Shown here piece after piece: positions 1 through 9,023 of a stretch of 64,000 bases of DNA. A model generated the notes under the pieces. The model was not told where the DNA came from. It saw only the letters and a program-made list of their open reading frames with translations, and ran no database searches. Source of the stretch: Ideonella paludis (GTDB lineage: Bacteria > Pseudomonadota > Gammaproteobacteria > Burkholderiales > Burkholderiaceae_C); the NCBI RefSeq assembly GCF_018069865.1, contig NZ_JAGQDG010000009.1, positions 174,215-238,214 of the forward strand. The letters run 5' to 3'. Position numbers and translations under genes: made by a program. Every line of letters starts with the position of its first letter. Position 1 is the first letter of the stretch.

Positions 1-11
1 GAAAGCTCCCC

Positions 12-839
12 ATGTCCCACCCCGCCTTCACCGTCCACACCGACCCTGCCAGCGGCATTTCGCGCCTGGTGCTGAACCGCCCTGAACGCATGAACACCAT
101 GGAGCCGACCTTCTTCCCGGCCCTCAAGGACGCCGTGCAGGCGCTGGACGATGCGGGGCAGACGCGGGTGCTGGTGATCTCATCCACCGGCAAGCATTTC
201 TCAGCGGGCATGGCCTTGGAGGTGTTTGCCGGTGGCTTATCCATGCTCAACACCTCCACCGCACGGCAGCGCCAGGCCTTCACCGCGGGCCTGCAGCGGC
301 TGATGGCGTGCTTCTCGGTGCTGGAGGAGGCGCGCTTTCCGGTGATCTGCGCCGTGCAAGGGGGCTGCATTGGCGGGGCGTTGGACCTGGCTGCCGCTTG
401 TGATGTGCGGGTGTGCAGCGCCGATGCCTTCTTCACGGTGCAAGAGATCCACATCGGCATGGCCGCCGACCTGGGCTCGCTGCAGCGCTTGCCCAAGCTG
501 CTGCCGCAGGGCTTGGTGCGCCAGCTTTGCTACACCGGCGAGCGCCTGGGGGCCGAGCGCGCGCTGGCGGCTGGCCTGGTGAATGCCGTGCTGCCTGATG
601 CAACGGCGCTTGAAGCGCACGCCTTGGCCTTGGCCGCTGAGATCGCCGCCAAGAGCCCTTTGGCCATCTCCGGCAGCAAGCAGGCCCTGAACTATGCCCG
701 CGACCACAGCACGGCAGACGCCCTGGCCCAGATGAGCCTGCTGCAAAGCGCCATCTTTGACATCGCTGAGATGAGCCAAGCCATCGCGGCGTGGCAGACC
801 AAGCAGGCCGCCCAGTTTGAGCCGCTAGCCCCCCTCTGA
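12..839 (+). CDS. Crotonase family, delta3,5-delta2,4-dienoyl-CoA isomerase-like
   Basis: This is a 275-residue crotonase-fold enzyme acting on acyl-CoA thioesters in the cytosol, probably in unsaturated fatty acid oxidation. The oxyanion-hole segments are KHFSAGMAL (61-69) and GGCIGGALDLAAACD (117-131). The stretch around 140-162, with Glu145 in QEIHIG and Asp153 in AADLGSLQRLPK, matches the acidic residues and LQRLPK signature of dienoyl-CoA isomerases (ECH1) better than plain enoyl-CoA hydratases. ECH1 usually has GxD in the first oxyanion segment; here it is GMAL, so exact activity is uncertain. It starts only 11 bases into the window, so upstream neighbours are unknown. It precedes flgG by 112 bases and has no obvious link to flagella. 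Confidence 0.85.
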   Translation: MSHPAFTVHTDPASGISRLVLNRPERMNTMEPTFFPALKDAVQALDDAGQTRVLVISSTGKHFSAGMALEVFAGGLSMLNTSTARQRQAFTAGLQRLMACFSVLEEARFPVICAVQGGCIGGALDLAAACDVRVCSADAFFTVQEIHIGMAADLGSLQRLPKLLPQGLVRQLCYTGERLGAERALAAGLVNAVLPDATALEAHALALAAEIAAKSPLAISGSKQALNYARDHSTADALAQMSLLQSAIFDIAEMSQAIAAWQTKQAAQFEPLAPL

Positions 840-951
840 GCCAGCACCACGGCGCCTGCAAACTGCGCGGTGAAGCCCCTGCTTTTTGGGGCCTTGGGCG
901 CCTCAAGTCCAGTCGATCATCGGGTCATCACCCTTTATGGGAGCAGTACCC

Positions 952-1734
952 ATGCTTCGATCACTCTGGATTGCCAAGACCGGGATGGAGGCCCAGCAAA
1001 CTCAGCTGGACCACATCTCGCACAACCTCGCTAACACCGCCACGGCCGGCTACAAACGCGCCCATGCGGTGTTCGAGGACCTGATCTACCAAAACCTGCG
1101 CCAAGCCGGCGCCGCCAGCTCTGAGCAGACGCAACTGCCCACGGGCTTGCAGATCGGCCTGGGCACGCGGGCGGTCGCCACGGCGCGCAACTTCGCGCAA
1201 GGCAACTTGCAGCAGAGCTCAGGCACCTTGGACATTGCCATCAAGGGCAACGGCTTCTTCCAGATCACCATGCCGGATGGCACCACCGGCTATAGCCGCG
1301 ATGGCGCGTTTCAGTTGGATGCGCAAGGCCAGATCGTCACCAACAGTGGCTACTTGCTGCAGCCGGGCATCACTATTCCTGTGACCGCTCAAAGCGTGAC
1401 CATCTCCAACGACGGCGTGGTCAGCGTGGCCCTGCCCGGCCAGCCCGTGCCGCAAACCGTCGGCCAGTTGCAGTTGGCCACCTTTGTCAACCCGGCGGGC
1501 TTGGAGCCACGCGGGCAAAACCTTTTTGCTGAAACCGCCGCCTCCGGCGCGCCGCAGGCGGGCAACCCAGGTGCCAACGGCCTGGGCACGCTGCAACAAG
1601 GCTTTCTGGAAACCAGCAATGTGAACGTGGTGGAAGAGCTGGTGTCCATGATCCAGACTCAGCGCGCTTACGAGCTGAACTCCAAGGCCATTTCCACCTC
1701 CGACCAGATGCTGCAGCGTCTGTCGCAACTGTGA
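952..1734 (+). CDS. flgG: Flagellar distal rod protein FlgG
   Basis: A 260-residue FlgG, the usual family length. It forms the distal rod that carries torque through the P and L rings to the hook. The N terminus ([16 protein letters not shown], then [15 protein letters not shown]) and the C-terminal helix ([20 protein letters not shown]) are the paired rod/hook self-assembly motifs. I chose the ATG at 952 because GGGAG lies 8-12 bases upstream and it gives the canonical FlgG start; in-frame ATGs at 886 and 937 would add non-conserved residues. It opens a compact flgGHIJKL run, all on the plus strand. The usual upstream partner flgF is not in this window. Confidence 0.95.
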   Translation: MLRSLWIAKTGMEAQQTQLDHISHNLANTATAGYKRAHAVFEDLIYQNLRQAGAASSEQTQLPTGLQIGLGTRAVATARNFAQGNLQQSSGTLDIAIKGNGFFQITMPDGTTGYSRDGAFQLDAQGQIVTNSGYLLQPGITIPVTAQSVTISNDGVVSVALPGQPVPQTVGQLQLATFVNPAGLEPRGQNLFAETAASGAPQAGNPGANGLGTLQQGFLETSNVNVVEELVSMIQTQRAYELNSKAISTSDQMLQRLSQL

Positions 1735-1739
1735 GGCTG

Positions 1740-2474
1740 ATGATGTCGCTCCTCACCCGCACCCTGGCCGCAGCCCTGCCACTCTTGGCCCTGAGCGCCT
1801 GCCAAACCATTTACCCTGTGCCCAACGTCGAGTTCCCTACGGCCACGGCGCCGGCCATGCCCGCCAGCGGGCCCTTGGTCATGGCCGCCTACGAGCCCAT
1901 GGCGGTGCCGACACCACCGCCCCCCGCCGTCACAGGCTCCATCTACGCCTCTGCCGCCTACCGCCCCTTGTTCGAGGACTACCGCGCACGCCATGTCGGC
2001 GACACACTGACCGTGCGCATTGCCGAAAAGGTCAGTGCCACGCAGTCGGCCACCAGCACGGTGGACAAAAAGGCCTCGGTCGATGCGGGCATCACCGCGC
2101 TGCCCGGCGTCAAACCCAACAGCTTCGAGCTGGGCCGTACTGCAGCCAACGCCAACGGCACCAACAAGTTTGAAGGCTCGGGGACGACCGAGAACACCAA
2201 CGACTTCAGCGGCACCATCACCGCCATCGTCACCGGTGTGCTGCCCAACGGCCATCTGCTGATCGCTGGCGAGAAGCAAATCGGCGTCAACCATAACGTC
2301 GATGTGCTGCGCTTCACCGGCCATGTGGACCCCCGCGCCATCCTGCCGGGCAACACCGTTCAGAGCGCTCAGATCGCCAATGTGCGCATCGAGCACCGCG
2401 GCCGCGGCCAAATGTCCGATGCCCAGGGAATTGGCTGGCTCGCACGGTTCTTCTTAAACCTTCTGCCGGTTTAA
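1740..2474 (+). CDS. flgH: Flagellar L-ring lipoprotein FlgH
   Basis: Outer-membrane lipoprotein forming the L ring around the flagellar rod. The N terminus is a signal peptide ending in a lipobox (LALSAC, Cys about residue 21). FlgH motifs include DYRARHVGDTLTVRIAEKVSATQ and the C-terminal VRIEHRGRGQMSDAQGIGWLARFF. About 244 residues from the ATG at 1740. A GTG at 1731 overlapping the flgG stop and a second ATG at 1743 are alternatives. The protein carries a Pro/Ala-rich stretch (about 30-65) between lipid anchor and ring domain, a little longer than in enteric FlgH. It lies 5 bases after flgG, consistent with one transcript. Confidence 0.93.
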   Translation: MMSLLTRTLAAALPLLALSACQTIYPVPNVEFPTATAPAMPASGPLVMAAYEPMAVPTPPPPAVTGSIYASAAYRPLFEDYRARHVGDTLTVRIAEKVSATQSATSTVDKKASVDAGITALPGVKPNSFELGRTAANANGTNKFEGSGTTENTNDFSGTITAIVTGVLPNGHLLIAGEKQIGVNHNVDVLRFTGHVDPRAILPGNTVQSAQIANVRIEHRGRGQMSDAQGIGWLARFFLNLLPV

Positions 2475-2521
2475 GTTTGCTCAGAATCTTTGGCAAGCTC
2501 CCTGAAGTACTTGCCAACACC

Positions 2522-3655
2522 ATGACCACCTTTTCCCGCGCCAGCAAACACGCCCTCACCCTTGTTGCGATGATGGCCTGGGCCGCACTCTGGTGGCCTT
2601 GGCCCAGCCAAGCCGCACAGCGGCTCAAAGAGGTGGCGGCCGTGCAAGGCGTGCGCAGCAATCAGTTGATGGGCTATGGCCTGGTGGTGGGCCTGGACGG
2701 CACCGGCGACCAAACCGCACAAGCCCCGTTCACGGCCCAAGGCCTGAACTCGATGCTGCAGCAAATGGGCATCACCGTGCCGCCCGGTACGGCCATGCAA
2801 ATCAAGAACATCGCCGCCGTGCTGGTGACGGCGCAACTGCCAGCCTTTGCCCAGCCGGGCCAGCAAATTGACGTCAGCGTGTCGTCCATCGGCAATGCCA
2901 AGAGCTTGCGCGGCGGCACCCTGATTGCCACCCCGCTGAAGGGCGCCGACGGGCAGGTGTATGCCATCGCCCAAGGCGGCCTGATCGTGGGCGGCGCAGG
3001 TGCGGCCGCAGGCGGCTCCAAGGTGCAAATCAACCACCTCAGCGGCGGCCGTGTGCCGCAAGGCGCGACCGTGGAGCGCAGCGTGCCCACCCCGCTGCAC
3101 CAAGGTGAGTTCATTCAGTTGGATGTCGCCGCCGGCGACTTCAACACCGCACGCGCAGTGGCCCAAGCCATTAACAAAGACAAAGGCGACGGCACCGCCC
3201 AGGCCTTGGATGGCCGCATCGTGCGAGTCAAAGCGCCGCAAGACATGAATGAGCGGGTCGCCTTCCTGGCCGACATTGAAAACCTGCCGATTGAGCTGGC
3301 CAAACCTGCGGCGCGCGTGGTGCTGAACCCACGCACCGGCTCCGTGGTGATGAACCAGGCCGTGACCTTGGCGCCGTGCGCCATTGCACACGGCAGCCTG
3401 TCGGTCACCATCAATTCCACACCGGTGGTCAGCCAGCCCAATGCGCTGTCCGGCGGCCAAACTGTGGTGGGCGAAAAAGCAGACATCGCCATCCAGCAGC
3501 AAGGCGGCGCCATCATCCAACTGCCCGAAGGGGCTAAGTTGGCCGATGTGGTCAAGGCCTTGAATTCACTGGGCGCCACACCACAAGATCTTCTGGCCAT
3601 CTTGCAGGCCATGAAGGCCGCAGGCGCACTGCAAGCGGAACTGGAGGTGATCTGA
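2522..3655 (+). CDS. flgI: Flagellar P-ring protein FlgI
   Basis: Periplasmic P-ring subunit, about 377 residues, with a Sec signal peptide (hydrophobic core AMMAWAALWW, cleavage near SQAAQ). Family signatures follow directly: RLKEVAAVQGVRSNQLMGYGLVVGL, then GTGDQT, QGLNSMLQQMGI and the C-terminal LGATPQDLLAILQAMKAAGAL. The ATG at 2522 gives a proper signal peptide; the frame is open back to a TTG at 2477 but those residues look non-coding. The stop overlaps the flgJ ATG by one base. FlgI is assembled in the periplasm around the rod with help from FlgA, which is not in this window. Confidence 0.95.
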   Translation: MTTFSRASKHALTLVAMMAWAALWWPWPSQAAQRLKEVAAVQGVRSNQLMGYGLVVGLDGTGDQTAQAPFTAQGLNSMLQQMGITVPPGTAMQIKNIAAVLVTAQLPAFAQPGQQIDVSVSSIGNAKSLRGGTLIATPLKGADGQVYAIAQGGLIVGGAGAAAGGSKVQINHLSGGRVPQGATVERSVPTPLHQGEFIQLDVAAGDFNTARAVAQAINKDKGDGTAQALDGRIVRVKAPQDMNERVAFLADIENLPIELAKPAARVVLNPRTGSVVMNQAVTLAPCAIAHGSLSVTINSTPVVSQPNALSGGQTVVGEKADIAIQQQGGAIIQLPEGAKLADVVKALNSLGATPQDLLAILQAMKAAGALQAELEVI

Positions 3656-4536
3656 TGACGCCCTCAAGCTCGTTACAAGGCGCGGGATCCGGCTTCGGTG
3701 ATGTGCGCGGGCTGGAGCTGCTCAAGCAGCGCGCCGCTCAAGACCCCAAGGCCGTCACCCGCGAAGCGGCCAAGCAGTTTGAAGCCATCTTCATGCAAGA
3801 GCTGCTCAAAAGCATGCGCAATGCGACCCTGGCCGAAGACCCCCTCTCCAACGAAGGCACCAAGCTGGGCTATGAAATGCTGGACACCCAACTGGCCACC
3901 AAGCTCTCGGGCGCACCCGGCAGCTTGAGCGACGTGATCGCTCGCCAGTTGGAGCGCCAAATGGGCATGAGCCCGGGGCCCATCCCCAAGGTCGACAAAG
4001 AGGCGCTGGCCAAGCCCCTGGAGCTGACCCGCCCGGACGCCAAAGTCACACTCCCGCAGAAGTCGGCCGCCAGCTTTGTGCAGCAGCACACCCAAGCGGC
4101 TGAAGCCGCGGAGAAGACCAGCGGCATTCCGGCCGAGTTCATGATTGCCCAAGCCGCCCACGAAAGCGGCTGGGGCCGCAAAGAGATCAAGCATCCCGAC
4201 GGCAGCAGCGCCCACAACCTGTTTGGCATCAAGGCCACAGGCAATTGGAAAGGCGATACCGTGGATGTGCTGACCACGGAGTACAGCAACGGCGTCGCCC
4301 GCAAAGTGGTGCAGAAGTTCCGCGCCTATGACAGCTATGCCGACTCCTTCAAAGACTATGCCCAGCTGATCAAGAACAGCCCGCGCTATGCCAATGTGGT
4401 GGCTGCCGGCGCTGATGCCAAGGGCTTTGCAGAAGGCTTGCAAAAGGCTGGCTATGCCACCGACCCTGCCTACGCCGAAAAGCTGGGCCGGGTGATCAAC
4501 ACCACCTTGCGCTTGCAGCGCAGCGTGAACGGCTGA
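3655..4536 (+). CDS. flgJ: FlgJ, rod-capping protein with peptidoglycan hydrolase domain
   Basis: A 293-residue two-domain FlgJ. Residues about 30-95 form the rod-binding domain (AKQFEAIFMQELLKSMRNAT). Residues about 140-290 form a glucosaminidase-type hydrolase (SGIPAEFMIAQAAHESGWG with catalytic Glu in AHESGWG, then HNLFGIKA and YDSYADSFKDYAQL). The first domain caps the growing rod and the second cuts a hole in the cell wall. The two-domain form is typical of beta- and gammaproteobacteria, whereas many other groups split it. ATG overlaps the flgI stop by one base, with GGAGG upstream, so translation is probably coupled. Confidence 0.95.
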   Translation: MTPSSSLQGAGSGFGDVRGLELLKQRAAQDPKAVTREAAKQFEAIFMQELLKSMRNATLAEDPLSNEGTKLGYEMLDTQLATKLSGAPGSLSDVIARQLERQMGMSPGPIPKVDKEALAKPLELTRPDAKVTLPQKSAASFVQQHTQAAEAAEKTSGIPAEFMIAQAAHESGWGRKEIKHPDGSSAHNLFGIKATGNWKGDTVDVLTTEYSNGVARKVVQKFRAYDSYADSFKDYAQLIKNSPRYANVVAAGADAKGFAEGLQKAGYATDPAYAEKLGRVINTTLRLQRSVNG

Positions 4537-4552
4537 GACGCAGGAGAGCACC

Positions 4553-6511
4553 ATGTCCAGCTCCGCCTTGATGAGTATCGGCATGCGGGCGATGTTCGCC
4601 AGCACCGCCTCATTGCAATCCACCTCGCACAATATCGCTAACGCGAATGTCGCGGGATATTCGCGCCAAGAAACCGAAGTCGCCACCTCCAAAGGGCAGT
4701 TCAGTGGTGCGGGCTTCTACGGCAAAGGCGTGGACGTGGTCAATGTGCGCCGCGCCCATGACCGCTTTCTGACCATGCAGGCCGCAGTGGCCACCTCCAT
4801 GGCCAAGATGGACGAGGCGCGTCAGCAGCAATTGGTGCAACTCGAAGACGTCTTCCCGCCGGGCGAGCAAGGCCTGGGCTATGCCATGGGCGACTTCTTC
4901 GCCTCCATGACCGACCTGGCGAACTCGCCATCTGACAACTCCGCACGACAAGTCGTGCTGGCCCGTGCCGCCGATGTGGCCGACCGCTTCGCCGGGGCGG
5001 CCAACCGCATCGACATCCTGCAGCGGGGCGTGGTGGCCGACCTGGAGTCCTCGGCCATCAGCGTCAACTCACTGGCCGCGCGCATCGCCGACCTGAATGA
5101 TGAGATCGCGGGCTATGCCGGGCTGAACCAATTGCCCAATGACTTGCTGGACCAACGCGACTCTCTGATCAAAGAGCTGAGCGGCTTCTTGCAGGTCACC
5201 ACCCTGCCCGCCAGCGACGGCACCGTGGGCATTTTCATTGCCGGCGGCCAACGCTTGGTCTTGGGGGCCGAGGCCTCGCAGATCAAGGTCAAGGACGGCG
5301 ACCCAGACCCGTCCATGGCCGCACTGGTCATCTCCACACAAGGGCAGGAGTTGGACCTCAACGAAGACACCCTGGCCGGTGGCTCGATGGCGGGCTTGAT
5401 CAACTTCCAAAACCATGATTTGGTGGACGCCCGCAATATGCTGGGGCAGATGGCGGCCGCCTTTGCTGGCAAGGTCAACGAGGCGCAGTCTCGCGGCCTG
5501 GACCTGGGCAAGCCCCCGGGCCCTGGCGTGGCGCTGTTCCGCTTTGGTGGCCCGGAGGCACTGGCCTCACGCTTCAACGCCCGCGATGGCAGCGGGCAGT
5601 TGCTGGCCTCTGTCAGCATGACGGTCACCGACCCCACGCAGCTGGCCGCCAGCGACTACGACTTGCGCTTGGACGCTGCCGGTGGTTTGCAACTGACCCG
5701 CCTGTCTGACGGCTTGGTGCGAACCATCAACAGCGGCGATGTGGTGGACGGTATGCGCGTTGACGTGGGCGGTCTGGGCCTGCAGCCCGGTGACCGCTAC
5801 ACCCTGCAGCCCGTGGGCCGCGCAGCCCAAGGCATGCAGCGCGCCCTGGACGACACTTTAGGGCTGGCGGCTGCGTCCCCGGTGACGGCCACTTTCGGCG
5901 TGGGCAATACGGGCACGGCCTCGTTGCGCGAACTGTTGGTGACCGGAACGCCCGACACCCAACTGATCACCAACATCAGCTTCACCTCTGACTCAGGCGA
6001 TTACACCTGGGAGTTGATCGACAGAGACACGGGCGCCTTGGTCAATGTCGGGACCGGCACCTGGAACGCGGGTGAAGGCATCAGCCTGAACGGCTTCTCG
6101 GTGACGCTCAACGGAGTCCCCAAGACCGGTGACAGCATCACCGTGGACAAGACACTCTTTCCCGGCAGCAACAACGGCAACGCCTTGGCCATGTCGTCTC
6201 TGGCGGACGATCGCATCGTCGGCATGACCTTGGACAGCAACGGCAGCCCCATTGGTGGGCGCACCGCCACCGACGCCTATGCCGCCGCCATGGCCGACAT
6301 CGGCGTGCGTGTGCAAAGTTCCAAGCTGGCCACCAACATCTCCGCTGCCGCCTCGGAGCAGGCAGACAGGACGCTGGCCTCCAAGACCGGCGTCAATTTG
6401 GACGAAGAGGCCTCGCGGCTGATTCAGTTCCAGCAGTCCTATCAAGCGGCTGCCAAGGTGCTTCAGGTTGCGCAGTCCGTGTTCGACACCATGCTGCAAC
6501 TGGGCACCTGA
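4553..6511 (+). CDS. flgK: Flagellar hook-associated protein 1, FlgK
   Basis: Hook-filament junction protein of 652 residues. The N terminus shows the axial-protein motif (MFASTASLQSTSHNIANANVAGYSR, read as two parts) and the C terminus the matching helix (VNLDEEASRLIQFQQSYQAA, followed by AKVLQVAQSVFDTMLQL). The long central region (about 200-560) is a variable surface domain rich in Gly, Asp and Thr. The length is at the high end for FlgK because of this insertion. AGGAG lies a few bases before the ATG. It follows flgJ by 16 bases and is exported through the flagellar type III system, normally with FlgN as chaperone (not here). Confidence 0.95.
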   Translation: MSSSALMSIGMRAMFASTASLQSTSHNIANANVAGYSRQETEVATSKGQFSGAGFYGKGVDVVNVRRAHDRFLTMQAAVATSMAKMDEARQQQLVQLEDVFPPGEQGLGYAMGDFFASMTDLANSPSDNSARQVVLARAADVADRFAGAANRIDILQRGVVADLESSAISVNSLAARIADLNDEIAGYAGLNQLPNDLLDQRDSLIKELSGFLQVTTLPASDGTVGIFIAGGQRLVLGAEASQIKVKDGDPDPSMAALVISTQGQELDLNEDTLAGGSMAGLINFQNHDLVDARNMLGQMAAAFAGKVNEAQSRGLDLGKPPGPGVALFRFGGPEALASRFNARDGSGQLLASVSMTVTDPTQLAASDYDLRLDAAGGLQLTRLSDGLVRTINSGDVVDGMRVDVGGLGLQPGDRYTLQPVGRAAQGMQRALDDTLGLAAASPVTATFGVGNTGTASLRELLVTGTPDTQLITNISFTSDSGDYTWELIDRDTGALVNVGTGTWNAGEGISLNGFSVTLNGVPKTGDSITVDKTLFPGSNNGNALAMSSLADDRIVGMTLDSNGSPIGGRTATDAYAAAMADIGVRVQSSKLATNISAAASEQADRTLASKTGVNLDEEASRLIQFQQSYQAAAKVLQVAQSVFDTMLQLGT

Positions 6512-6543
6512 CCGACCGAACGACTGATTGAAGGGCACACATC

Positions 6544-7743
6544 ATGATGCGCGTCTCCACCGCTAACGCCTTTGCCGCCTCGGTGAGCTCACTGCAGCGG
6601 CGCCAGCAAGACCTCACCGACGCCAATGAGCGCCTGACCAATGGCAAGCGCGTGATGCAAGCCAGCGACGACCCCACAGCGGCCGCCCGCGCCGAGCGCG
6701 CACGGGCCTTGATGCAGCGCACCGACGCCACGCAGCGCGCACTGGACGCCAGCCGCAACTCCATGACCTTGACCGAAGCCGCCTTGGCGGACGGCGGCGA
6801 GCTGTTGCAACAAGCCCGTGAGCTGCTGGCCAGCGCCGGCAACGCCAGCTTCACCGACGCCGAGCGCCGCGATGTGGCCAACCAGATCACCGCCATCCGC
6901 AACCAACTGCTGGGTGTGGCCAACCGCTCTGACGGAACGGGCGGCTATATCTTTGCGGGCCAAGGCGCCAGCCAGCCGCCCTTCATCGACCGGCCGGGCG
7001 GTGTGGGCTATGTCGGAACAGGCGGCGAGGTGCGCGTAGCCTCTGAAGAGCCTTTGCCGCTGACCTTGGACGGCCACCAGACCTGGCTGTCAGCCAACAC
7101 CGGCAACGGCGTGTTCGTGACGCGCCCCCTCAACAGCGGCACAGCCTGGATTGACACCGGCCGCGTCACCAACCCGCAAGAGCTGACAGGGGCAACCTAC
7201 ACCATTGAGTTCACCGACCTGGCCCCGGGCCAAAAGGTGTACTCCATCTTGCGCGATGGCGTGGCCACTGGCGTCTTCCAAGCCCCTTTCGACCCCACCA
7301 AGGCGATTGAGATTGACGGCATGGCTGTCAACATCAGCGGCACGCCCAGCGCCGGAGATGCGTTCGAGATTGCGCCATCACAGCCCAACCTCACCGTCTT
7401 CCAAGCACTGGACAAAGTGATCGCCGAGCTGAAGACACCAAACCGCGGCAATACCGCGGTGACCCAAACCATTCAGTCCGGCCTGCGCGACATTGATTCC
7501 GTACGCAACCACCTGCAGAGTGCCCGCAGCATGACGGGCGAAATGCTCACCCGCATCGACGGCGCCGAGGTGCGCGTACAAGACCTGAAGCTGTTCAGCG
7601 AAAACACCCGCTCTGCGGCCGAAGACCTGGACATGATCAAGGCCATCTCCGACTTCCAGAACAAGCAGTCTGGCTACCAGGCGGCCTTGCAGACTTATTC
7701 GTCCATGCAGCGCATGTCCTTGTTTGACTACATCAAAACCTGA
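6544..7743 (+). CDS. flgL: Flagellar hook-associated protein 3, FlgL
   Basis: Second junction protein, 399 residues, paired with FlgK between hook and filament. The N terminus (RVSTANAFAASVSSLQRRQQ, then LTDANERLTNGKRVMQASDDP) and C terminus (SAAEDLDMIKAISDFQNKQ, then SGYQAALQTYSSMQRMSLFDYI) are flagellin-like D0/D1 helices. Two adjacent ATGs (6544 and 6547) can start it; AAGGG is upstream. It is the last structural gene of the cluster, 32 bases after flgK and 24 bases before a signalling gene. Confidence 0.95.
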   Translation: MMRVSTANAFAASVSSLQRRQQDLTDANERLTNGKRVMQASDDPTAAARAERARALMQRTDATQRALDASRNSMTLTEAALADGGELLQQARELLASAGNASFTDAERRDVANQITAIRNQLLGVANRSDGTGGYIFAGQGASQPPFIDRPGGVGYVGTGGEVRVASEEPLPLTLDGHQTWLSANTGNGVFVTRPLNSGTAWIDTGRVTNPQELTGATYTIEFTDLAPGQKVYSILRDGVATGVFQAPFDPTKAIEIDGMAVNISGTPSAGDAFEIAPSQPNLTVFQALDKVIAELKTPNRGNTAVTQTIQSGLRDIDSVRNHLQSARSMTGEMLTRIDGAEVRVQDLKLFSENTRSAAEDLDMIKAISDFQNKQSGYQAALQTYSSMQRMSLFDYIKT

Positions 7744-7767
7744 CCACACCCACAAAGGACCGATGCG

Positions 7768-8967
7768 ATGACCGCTGCGGTATTCGACCACCTGCTGTTG
7801 GGCGCGGGGACTGTCTTTGACGCCCGACGCCGCCCCATGGCGACCCGATTGACGCTGCACCCCTTGCACGCCGAACACAGCCCTGATGCCACCACGCTGG
7901 TGGCCGCATTGCAGGAAGTTTGGCCGGAGACAGCTGGCGCGCTGTGGCTGAACCTCACCAGCGAGGCCAGCCTCAAGGGCTTGGTGCAGCAGACCCTGCC
8001 CAGGCATGTATTTGTGGAGGTGCCTGCATTTTTGGCAGGCGATCCCACGTGGCGCCCGCTGTGGACCTCCGATCGCACGGCGCGCGCCAGCCGGGTGCTC
8101 AAGGGCCGCCCCTTGACGCCGCTGGATCCGGCGGTGATCGGTGCTTTTGCACAAGCCATCGTTGATCGGCCGGATGATCGGCGCCTTGGCGACCAGGTGC
8201 TGGCTGACGCGCCGCCGCGCCAACTGCCTTTTGTGCAGACCGGCAACACCTGCGCCTTTGAAGTCGCTGACAGCTTCCGGCGCGGCGCCCAAGGCGTGGT
8301 GGGCTGGCCGCTCGGAGACCCTCCCGACGAACACACGGCCAAGCGTGAGATCCCCGCTGGCGTGGGCGTGGTGATGGACTTGATGCAACGCATCGAACGC
8401 GACGAAGACCCGGACGAATTGGAGCGCGTGCTGCGTCGCGCGCCCGCCCTCGCCTATCGGCTGATGCGCTTCATCAACTCCCCTGCCTTCGGGCTCTCGG
8501 TCGAGATCAACTCCTTCCAACATGCCTTGATGGTGCTGGGCACCAAACGGCTCAAGCGCTGGTTGGCGCTGTTGGTCACCGGCGCCGTGGAAGATCCGGA
8601 GTTGAAGCCGCTGATGTTCCTGGCGGTGCGCCGAGGCCTGCTGATGGAGGAACTGGTCCGTAGCCAAGGCGACGAAGGCCTGCGCAACGAAGCCTTTATC
8701 TGCGGCGTGTTCTCTTTGTTGGACCGCATGCTGGGCCAACCCTTCGACAAGCTGCTGGAAAGCCTGCCGGTGCCGGGTCGGGTGGCAGATGCCTTGGCCT
8801 CGGCCAGCGGGCCGCTACGCCCTTGGCTGGACCTGGCGGTGGCCGTGGAGATGGAGTCGCCTTTTGACATCCAAGAAGCGACCGATACCCTGATGCTGGC
8901 CCCGGGCGACGTCAACCGTGCTGTCTTGATCAGCTTGCGCGCGGCATGGCAGATGCGCGAGGAATAG
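7768..8967 (+). CDS. HDOD domain protein with degenerate EAL-like N terminus
   Basis: A 399-residue cytosolic signalling protein of the YuxH-like type. Residues about 1-190 resemble a degenerate EAL domain (VFDARRRPMATRLTLHPL in place of the usual strand), but no E-x-L motif or metal-binding acidic set is visible, so it should not hydrolyse cyclic di-GMP. Residues about 190-390 form an HDOD domain (LRRAPALAYRLMRFINSPAF, then FQHALMVLGTKRLKRWLALL). HDOD proteins usually act by protein contact in motility, DNA repair or stress regulation. An AAAGGA site precedes the ATG. Its position 24 bases after flgL suggests co-transcription with the flagellar genes. Confidence 0.85.
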   Translation: MTAAVFDHLLLGAGTVFDARRRPMATRLTLHPLHAEHSPDATTLVAALQEVWPETAGALWLNLTSEASLKGLVQQTLPRHVFVEVPAFLAGDPTWRPLWTSDRTARASRVLKGRPLTPLDPAVIGAFAQAIVDRPDDRRLGDQVLADAPPRQLPFVQTGNTCAFEVADSFRRGAQGVVGWPLGDPPDEHTAKREIPAGVGVVMDLMQRIERDEDPDELERVLRRAPALAYRLMRFINSPAFGLSVEINSFQHALMVLGTKRLKRWLALLVTGAVEDPELKPLMFLAVRRGLLMEELVRSQGDEGLRNEAFICGVFSLLDRMLGQPFDKLLESLPVPGRVADALASASGPLRPWLDLAVAVEMESPFDIQEATDTLMLAPGDVNRAVLISLRAAWQMREE

Positions 8968-8999
8968 CCGCCTAGGACCTGACTCGGCGCGTACACTCA

Positions 9000-9023
9000 G
9001 CGGGTGACCTCTTCTTCACCCGC
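9000..9023 (+). promoter_or_regulatory. Hairpin abutting the kinase start codon, with upstream -10-like box
   Basis: A perfect 7-bp inverted repeat, GCGGGTG (9000-9006) and CACCCGC (9017-9023), with a 10-base loop, ends at the base before the ATG at 9024. It would cover the ribosome entry region if transcribed. A -10-like TACACT sits at 8992-8997, so a start near 9003 is possible, in which case the 5' arm would be partly lost. This could be a translational switch or an operator. Function is inference only. Confidence 0.4.
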
